NCBI RefSeq assembly: GCF_015644665.1
Contig: NZ_JADOBQ010000004.1
Span: 131,501-195,500, forward strand
Reading direction: 5' to 3'
DNA: 64,000 nucleotides
Source of the DNA: Roseobacter sp. MH60115
GTDB lineage: Bacteria; Pseudomonadota; Alphaproteobacteria; Rhodobacterales; Rhodobacteraceae
Part shown: one piece after another, positions 63,525 to 64,000 of the stretch
Position numbering within the stretch: the stretch's first letter is position 1
How the letters are laid out: every line of letters begins with the position of its first letter
The notes under the pieces: generated by a model
Seen by the model: the letters and a program-made list of their open reading frames with translations, nothing else
What the model was told of the DNA's origin: nothing
The model's database searches: none
Translations under genes and position numbers: made by a program

Positions 63525-63553
63525 GATATACGCGCGCGGACCTGAGTCTGCAA
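63525..63553 (-). promoter_or_regulatory. Putative promoter of the rimP-nusA-ylxR-infB operon
   Basis: On the minus strand, TTGCAG (63553-63548), a 17-bp spacer and TATATC (63530-63525). It closely resembles the putative dnaK promoter (TTGCAG-N17-TATATA). The expected start is near 63518, giving a leader of about 87 nt before the rimP ATG. The segment GGCGCG (63511-63506) in that leader could pair with CGCGCC in the terminator, an antiterminator candidate. Confidence 0.65.
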
Positions 63554-63565
63554 CCCCTGATCAGG

Positions 63566-64000
63566 TCAGCCCATCCACCACCGTTCCGCCGCGCGCAGAT
63601 TGTCCAGAGGCGCACGGCTGCCAACCATTTGCCGCATGTGCAGATTTAGGGCTGCGGCAGAGGTGATCTGTTTGGAGTCCGGCAGCAGGGCAACATCCGC
63701 CACACCCTCCAGCAGCCCCGCCTCGGCCAGATCGACCGCATCGACATAGCCGTCGCGCAAGGCTTCGGCACGCACCGGCTCGGCGGGCACGGAAACAAGC
63801 TCGACGCTGTCAAACCAGCCTGCCGCGCCGTCCTTGTAGTGCTGATCGACACGTCGGCCGATCAACTGCCGGCCGGGCAGAAACTTGTGCACCCGGTAGA
63901 GACCGGTGCCGATTCCGCCCACAATCGCCTCGGCCATGTGGTTTGACGGGTAGATCACCAGCTCAGGCGCGGACAGACGATATGGGAAGTCCGGATCAGG
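63566..64000 (-). CDS. ABC transporter substrate-binding protein, family 5 (C-terminal part)
   Basis: The frame is open to the window edge; 14 further codons precede the first GTG at 63958 and read PDPDFPYRLSAPELV. The visible C-terminal end (IGTGLYRVHKFLPGRQLIGRRVDQHYKDGAAGWFDSVELVSVPAEPVRAEALRDGYVDAVDLAE, ending AAERWWMG) matches the late part of peptide/nickel-type (family 5) periplasmic binding proteins: the GTGPYRV-like motif followed by the R-N-P-Y-like and DSV segments. The ligand is unknown. It is transcribed toward rimP and ends about 135 bp before it. Confidence 0.72.
   Translation of the reverse strand, partial: PDPDFPYRLSAPELVIYPSNHMAEAIVGGIGTGLYRVHKFLPGRQLIGRRVDQHYKDGAAGWFDSVELVSVPAEPVRAEALRDGYVDAVDLAEAGLLEGVADVALLPDSKQITSAAALNLHMRQMVGSRAPLDNLRAAERWWMG

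Noticed and set aside
1-64000. CRISPR arrays, tRNA or rRNA genes, insertion sequences, prophage genes
   Set aside because: No regularly spaced repeats, cloverleaf-like segments, transposase or integrase motifs, or phage proteins were found on reading both strands; a covariance-model scan would be needed to exclude a tRNA fully.

Overview
The window is GC-rich chromosomal DNA from an alphaproteobacterium, most likely a marine Rhodobacterales (Roseobacter-group) species. The basis is gene content and order: rimP-nusA-ylxR/L7Ae-infB, kdsD-lptC-lptA-lptB-hpf-ptsN, a compact paa operon, secA beside an unnamed exported protein, and a DUF5928-type glycosyltransferase. This placement rests on recognising protein families by eye; no search was run. 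No rRNA, tRNA, CRISPR array, transposase or phage gene was seen.

Layout. 1-8250: the C-terminus of a hybrid histidine kinase, then yaaA, recQ and yggT (minus strand), a UMF1-type MFS transporter, the murein endopeptidase mepA, a phytase-like exported esterase and a queuosine-precursor transporter. 8251-9363: a structured RNA with an 18-codon ORF behind an extreme Shine-Dalgarno sequence, a VOC protein and arfB. 9500-21070: a carbohydrate-uptake and catabolic cluster with a binding protein, two permeases, two ATPases, several small coupled genes, a fused DhaK-DhaL kinase, a LacI-type regulator, a TIM-barrel sugar isomerase and a Gfo/Idh/MocA dehydrogenase. 21297-29742: a PAS protein, then the phenylacetyl-CoA epoxidase operon (thiolase, paaABCDE, paaZ, paaX).

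29785-34552: a short RNase D, then the Kdo/LPS-transport block ending in hpf and ptsN. 34573-42386: three surface-polysaccharide glycosyltransferases, galU, kdsB, cysQ and a polysaccharide-export ABC permease. 42390-45351: a beta-hydroxyacid dehydrogenase, an exported caspase-SH3-YARHG protein and alkB. 45562-49642: dnaK, dnaJ, radC. 49646-57758: a phosphate-binding/OmpA fusion, an unknown exported protein, secA, a parvulin, argJ and mutT. 57888-63431: a 44-residue ORF, then infB, ylxR, nusA and rimP on the minus strand. The window closes inside a family 5 solute-binding protein gene.

The most interesting signals are non-coding: (i) a strong promoter followed by an intrinsic terminator directly upstream of rimP-nusA-infB, which looks like an attenuator that NusA itself could control; (ii) the RNA at 8372-8544, with 14 nt of perfect complementarity to the 16S rRNA 3' tail, an 18-codon ORF, serial hairpins and a terminator; (iii) four identical 21-bp copies of a dispersed element containing CATATTTTTGGAACAATGAA; (iv) twin palindromic operators in front of the sugar cluster, whose substrate cannot be read from sequence alone.
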